Positions 7,028 to 12,291 of a DNA stretch of 12,291 nt are shown in pieces. The notes under the pieces are model-generated. The model saw only the letters and a program-made list of their open reading frames with translations. It was not told the origin of the DNA and did no database searches. How positions within the stretch are numbered: position 1 is the first letter of the stretch; every line of letters starts with the position of its first letter. A program made the position numbers and the translations under genes. This DNA is from Desulfobacterales bacterium. Its GTDB lineage: Bacteria > Desulfobacterota > Desulfobacteria > Desulfobacterales > Desulfobacteraceae. The stretch spans positions 1-12,291 of the forward strand of contig JAKSAU010000415.1 of NCBI GenBank assembly GCA_022361535.1. The letters are read 5' to 3'.

Positions 7028-8278
7028 ATGGCCAAAGATTTAAAGCAGATGTACAAAACGATTATGGATGATCATTTTACTCCGGCAATGGAAATTTCAT
7101 TTGTTGACGGGGACAAGCGCCAGACTCTGTTTTATGAAAAGGTCTCCTGGGTGATTGATGAGGTTGAAAAAGGACTTCGTTACGGTGAAAACCCTGGTCA
7201 GGAAGCCGCCCTTTACCGTCTGGTCAACGGCAATCTGGCTTTAGGTGATGCCCAGACCATTACGCCTGGCAAATATCTGGTCTCTGACATTGAATTGCTC
7301 CAATCAGGCAAGCACCCGGGAAAAACCAATTTGACTGATGCAGACAACTCTTTAAACATCCTGAGGTATTTTACAGATACGCCTTGCGCAGTCATTGTAA
7401 AACATAACAACCCTTGCGGTGCCGCCCGTGCGGCAAGCCTTGAAGAAGCCTATGCCAAAGCATATATGGCCGATCGTGTGGCGGCATTCGGAGGCTGTAT
7501 TGCCTTAAACAAAGCCGTTGACAAAGCCACTGCCGAAGCCATTGCTTCACAGTATGCTGAAGTGGTTGTGGCGCCTGAATTCGAAGAGGGTGTCACTGAC
7601 ATCCTTGGACAGCGTAAAAATTTAAGGGTGATCCGGATCAATGCAATTGACCGTCTCCAATCTTTTATCGGTGACAGGGTCGTGGATTTTAAAAGCCTTA
7701 TGGACGGCGGTATTGTCACCCAATGGTCCTTTGTACCTGAAACCTTGAAAAAAGAAGATTTAACCGTTGCTTCCACCGAATACAAGGGTGAGAAATTCAG
7801 CGTAAACCGTGAGCCCACTGAACAGGAATATCAGGATATGCTGTTTGGCTGGCTGGTCGAATCCGGGATTACTTCCAACTCAGTGATCTATGTAAAAGAC
7901 AACTGCACTGTTGGTATCGGTACTGGTGAGCAGGACCGGGTTGGTGTAGCTGAAATTGCCGTGGATAAAGCCTATCGAAAACTCTGTGACCGCTACTGTT
8001 TTGAACGGTACAACACGGCTTTCGCTGATATGACCGATGAAGACAAGCGTGCGGAAATCGAGGCAAATGTGGCCGAGGTAAAAGGCGGACTGATTGGGTC
8101 TTCCATGATTTCAGATGCATTTTTTCCATTCAGAGACGGGATTGATGTGGGCCTGCGCCAGGGGGTAAAGGCAGTTATCCAACCAGGTGGTTCCCTAAAT
8201 GACTACCAGTCCATTGAAGCTTGCAATGAAAATGATGCCACCATGGTATATACTGGTCAGCGCAGCTTTAAGCATTAA
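7028..8278 (+). CDS. purH: AICAR formyltransferase (stand-alone C-terminal half of PurH)
   Basis: A 416-residue cytoplasmic enzyme that transfers a formyl group from 10-formyltetrahydrofolate to AICAR, giving FAICAR for the cyclohydrolase encoded just upstream. Motifs in order: RYGENPGQ (51-58), VKHNNPCG with the catalytic Lys125-His126 pair (124-131), FGGCIALN (154-161), NSVIYVKDNCTVGIGTG (284-300), SDAFFPFRDGID (362-373), VIQPGGSLND (383-392), and the terminal QRSFKH, where PurH proteins end in a similar R-x-F-x-H. The first about 48 residues precede the RYGENP motif and replace the inter-domain linker of fused PurH. All features expected of an active transferase are present. The gene is followed by a strong bidirectional terminator, so the unit ends here. 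Confidence 0.92.
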   Translation: MAKDLKQMYKTIMDDHFTPAMEISFVDGDKRQTLFYEKVSWVIDEVEKGLRYGENPGQEAALYRLVNGNLALGDAQTITPGKYLVSDIELLQSGKHPGKTNLTDADNSLNILRYFTDTPCAVIVKHNNPCGAARAASLEEAYAKAYMADRVAAFGGCIALNKAVDKATAEAIASQYAEVVVAPEFEEGVTDILGQRKNLRVIRINAIDRLQSFIGDRVVDFKSLMDGGIVTQWSFVPETLKKEDLTVASTEYKGEKFSVNREPTEQEYQDMLFGWLVESGITSNSVIYVKDNCTVGIGTGEQDRVGVAEIAVDKAYRKLCDRYCFERYNTAFADMTDEDKRAEIEANVAEVKGGLIGSSMISDAFFPFRDGIDVGLRQGVKAVIQPGGSLNDYQSIEACNENDATMVYTGQRSFKH

Positions 8279-8303
8279 TATCAGAAAACAAACGTATAAA
8301 AAT

Positions 8304-8337
8304 AAAAACGCCGGTGCTGAATGCTCCGGCGTTTTTT
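8304..8337. terminator. Bidirectional intrinsic terminator
   Basis: ACGCCGG (8308-8314) pairs with CCGGCGT (8326-8332) around an 11-base loop. The stem is extended by A-T pairs into an A-tract on the left (8304-8308) and a T-tract on the right (8332-8337). Read on either strand, the GC stem is followed by a U-run, so it can stop both the purH transcript and the convergent aminotransferase transcript (stop codon at 8362-8364). Confidence 0.92.
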
Positions 8338-8361
8338 GTTTTTATATTTTTAAAAGATGAG

Positions 8362-9483
8362 TTAGAAGATCTCGGTCAAGGCCTTTTCAAAGGATGATAC
8401 GGTGCGGTCAATGTTGGTCAGTTTATCCAGACCGAAAAGACCGATGCGAAAGGTCTGGAAATCTTCAGGCTCATCGCACTGGATGGGTACGCCGGCAGCA
8501 ATCTGGATGCCCTGGCCAATGAACTTTTTAGCAATCCCTGCATCGCCAGTATAGGCCACAACAACACCAGGTGCTTCAAATCCTTGAGCTGCCAAACTCT
8601 TGATACCTTTTGACGCCATCAGGTCTCTGACACGGCGGCCCATTTCTACCTGGTTCTCTTTCATTTTATCAAATCCCAGGGATTTGAGTTCGTTCATATT
8701 ATCCCTGAAGGTCTTAAGGCTGTCTGTCGGCATGGTGGCATGATAGGCATGGCCACCGTCCACATAAGCCTGCATGATAGTGTGCCATTTTTTAAGGTCA
8801 CAGGAAAAACTTGTGCTCTGTGTTTGTTCCATTTTTTCCACGCCTTTTTGACCAAGCATGACAAGACCGCAGCATGGGGTGCCTGACCAGCCTTTCTGGG
8901 GTGCGGAAACAAGGACATCAACACCCGTTGCCGTCATGTCCACCCAAACAGTACCGGAAGCAATACAGTCCAGAACAAAGATGCCGTTAACTTCATGGGC
9001 TGCATCACTGATCGCTTTGAGATAGTCGTCCGGAAGGATCATACCTGCTGAGGTCTCTACATGGGGAGCTAACACCACATCGGGTTTTTCAGTTTTGATG
9101 GCCTCTACCGCCTTTTCAATTGGGCAGGGCGCATAAGCTGCCTGGCTGCCAGACTCAATGGGTGCTGCTTTAAGAACTGACCAGGATGAAGGGATATTTC
9201 CGGCCTCAAAAATCTGTGACCATCTGAAGCTGAACAGGCCGTTTTGGATGACCAGACACTTTTTACCATCGCAAAATTGTCTGGCAACAGCTTCCATCCC
9301 AAATGTACCACTTCCTGGTACCACGACAACGGTTTCAGCATTGTAGACACTATTTAGGGTGGAATGGATATCGCGCATAACGTCTTGGAATGCTGCAGAC
9401 ATATGGTTTAATGAGCGGTCTGTAAACACAACCGAATATTCCAAAAGACCATCCGGGTCGACTGTCGGGTATACATTAGACAT
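8362..9483 (-). CDS. Class V PLP-dependent aminotransferase (alanine/serine-glyoxylate type)
   Basis: A 373-residue cytoplasmic fold-type I enzyme of aminotransferase class V. Visible marks: PGSGTFGME (56-64), the phosphate-binding loop of PLP; HVETSAGM (141-148); the PLP-nitrogen Asp172 in VLDCIASG; the Schiff-base Lys197 in SAPQKGWSGTP; and FRIGLFG with Arg346 (345-351), the usual carboxylate-binding arginine. The alanine-glyoxylate / serine-glyoxylate / serine-pyruvate subgroup has this layout and length (about 360-390). It would move an amino group between alanine, serine or a similar donor and glyoxylate or pyruvate; the exact pair cannot be read from sequence. A phosphonate-type transaminase is a less likely alternative, since no phosphonate genes are near. 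The ATG at 9483 has AGGAG seven bases upstream. It is divergent from the isocitrate dehydrogenase gene and convergent with purH. Confidence 0.86.
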   Translation of the reverse strand: MSNVYPTVDPDGLLEYSVVFTDRSLNHMSAAFQDVMRDIHSTLNSVYNAETVVVVPGSGTFGMEAVARQFCDGKKCLVIQNGLFSFRWSQIFEAGNIPSSWSVLKAAPIESGSQAAYAPCPIEKAVEAIKTEKPDVVLAPHVETSAGMILPDDYLKAISDAAHEVNGIFVLDCIASGTVWVDMTATGVDVLVSAPQKGWSGTPCCGLVMLGQKGVEKMEQTQSTSFSCDLKKWHTIMQAYVDGGHAYHATMPTDSLKTFRDNMNELKSLGFDKMKENQVEMGRRVRDLMASKGIKSLAAQGFEAPGVVVAYTGDAGIAKKFIGQGIQIAAGVPIQCDEPEDFQTFRIGLFGLDKLTNIDRTVSSFEKALTEIF

Positions 9484-9620
9484 GATTGAACTCCTGCGTT
9501 AACTTTATTGTTTTTTTATTTTGTAAAATTTCAAATATTTTGTTCTATTTTGAACGTTTTTGAATTTTTCTGCCTTATAGCATTGTTTTACAATAAAAAA
9601 AATACAAATAAGTCAATAAT

Positions 9621-9637
9621 TCTTGTTTATATTGCAA
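9621..9637 (-). promoter_or_regulatory. Candidate shared regulatory motif (second copy)
   Basis: On the minus strand it reads TTGCAATATAAACAAGA. It differs at one base from TTGCAAAATAAACAAGA at 3517-3533 upstream of the GDH-CBS gene. Both copies lie in the same orientation relative to the gene they precede (about 70 and 140 bases before the start codons). It may be a regulator site or part of a promoter; both contexts are AT-rich, so chance similarity is possible. Confidence 0.3.
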
Positions 9638-9798
9638 AATTCATGAAATTTCCTAAGCAGCCCGATGCTTGCCCAAACCTGTTTACATGAAACCTTTGGT
9701 ATTGAAGGTCTGCCTGTATTATTTACTTCATTGGAAGAATAAAATTTTAAATAGAAAAGTAGCTACCGAATATAATATTTTACGTTTCTGTGTACCGT

Positions 9799-9858
9799 AA
9801 ATGCATGAATGGGTTTGATTTACATGCACTATATTTGCATTTATACCAATTCTATGCA
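9799..9858. promoter_or_regulatory. Cluster of ATGCA/TGCAT elements upstream of icd
   Basis: TGCATG (9802-9807) and CATGCA (9823-9828) form an inverted pair. AAATGCA (9799-9805) and TGCATTT (9836-9842) form a second, wider one, and a further ATGCA lies at 9854-9858. Together they cover 60 bases, about 105-165 bases before the isocitrate dehydrogenase start. This could be a multi-site operator; the evidence is pattern only. Confidence 0.3.
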
Positions 9859-9918
9859 GATTTAAGCGGAAAATTTTAAGCAACACTGGCCCAGATGCGG
9901 GTTTTTATGCTATCCTGA

Positions 9919-12189
<2,271 letters not shown>

Positions 12190-12291
12190 TCAAAGGACGA
12201 TCACCTGTCTGCCAGGCCTGATCCGGTAGCCTGGGTGGTACTTTTGTTTTGGGGACATGGCCAAAAGCCGCCGTACCCGTTCCTTTGTTGG
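12190..12291 (-). other. Right-edge segment; possible C-terminus of a minus-strand gene
   Basis: The minus strand is open from the window edge to a TGA at 12190-12192, coding 33 residues ending RIRPGRQVIVL, basic and with GC-rich codons. If real, its stop sits directly against the icd stop. A plus-strand alternative is an ATG at 12257 giving MAKSRRTRSFVG, with only GGGG two bases before it. A hairpin CCAGGC (12212-12217) / GCCTGG (12229-12234) lies here, followed by a T-rich stretch on the plus strand (12240-12250), and could instead be the icd terminator. The sequence is too short to decide. Confidence 0.3.
12212..12250 (+). terminator. Possible weak terminator after icd
   Basis: A perfect 6-bp stem, CCAGGC and GCCTGG with an 11-base loop, starts 22 bases after the icd stop and is followed after a few bases by ACTTTTGTTTT. 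The gap between stem and T-rich run is larger than in a classic intrinsic terminator, so this is tentative. Confidence 0.35.

Noticed and set aside
6341..8278. Split purH as a sequencing frameshift or pseudogene
   Set aside because: The first half ends cleanly after a full domain and the second has its own RBS, ATG and N-terminal segment; both have complete motifs.
9508..9690. 60-codon plus-strand frame in the icd upstream region
   Set aside because: AT-rich, Phe/Leu/Ile/Lys-dominated translation without a ribosome site; it overlaps the likely aminotransferase promoter.
9687..9800. 37-residue plus-strand frame starting MKPLVLKV
   Set aside because: No ribosome site, no family resemblance, and very short.
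9887..9904. Possible sigma-54 promoter (TGGCCC...) upstream of icd
   Set aside because: The GG-N10-GC spacing is not met, so the resemblance is superficial.

Overview
The window looks like chromosomal core-metabolism DNA from a sulfate-reducing deltaproteobacterium of the Desulfobacteraceae type (Desulfobacter/Desulfobacula-like). This is inferred from protein character only: a monomeric NADP-type isocitrate dehydrogenase, a purH split into two genes, a DUF362-like start, and a multi-PAS protein ending in a Cys-pair tail I associate with this group. There is no recognisable transposase, phage gene, CRISPR array, rRNA or tRNA.

Layout, left to right. (1) 1-101, minus: N-terminus of a probable DUF362 ferredoxin-like protein. 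(2) 467-1210, plus: a small secreted family 3 solute-binding protein with a TTG start. (3) 1211-1570: convergent intergenic DNA with a long imperfect inverted repeat. (4) 1571-3448, minus: a Glu/Leu/Phe/Val dehydrogenase fused to a C-terminal CBS pair. (5) 3578-5362, minus: a four-PAS sensory protein with a Cys-pair tail and no kinase or other known output domain. (6) 5539-6249, plus: a YkgJ-type cysteine-cluster protein, divergent from the PAS gene. (7) 6341-7024 and 7028-8278, plus: the IMP cyclohydrolase and AICAR formyltransferase halves of PurH as two adjacent genes, closed by a strong bidirectional terminator at 8304-8337. (8) 8362-9483, minus: a class V PLP aminotransferase converging on that terminator. 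(9) 9484-9963: a long AT-rich divergent regulatory region. (10) 9964-12189, plus: monomeric isocitrate dehydrogenase. (11) 12190-12291: an ambiguous right edge.

How the genes fit together. Isocitrate dehydrogenase makes 2-oxoglutarate and NADPH, the GDH-like enzyme probably interconverts a 2-oxo acid and an amino acid, and the class V aminotransferase moves amino groups between small amino and oxo acids. These three touch the carbon/nitrogen junction but are not one operon. The two purH halves finish de novo IMP synthesis and are clearly co-transcribed. The PAS gene and the YkgJ-like gene share one 176-base divergent promoter region.

Most notable points: the split purH with an altered IMP cyclohydrolase motif, the GDH-CBS fusion, the kinase-less PAS protein with Cys groups inside two PAS domains, the 24-bp-stem inverted repeat at 1354-1441, and a 17-base motif (16/17 identical) upstream of both the GDH-CBS and the aminotransferase gene. 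I do not see a convincing new multi-gene defence or mobile system here.
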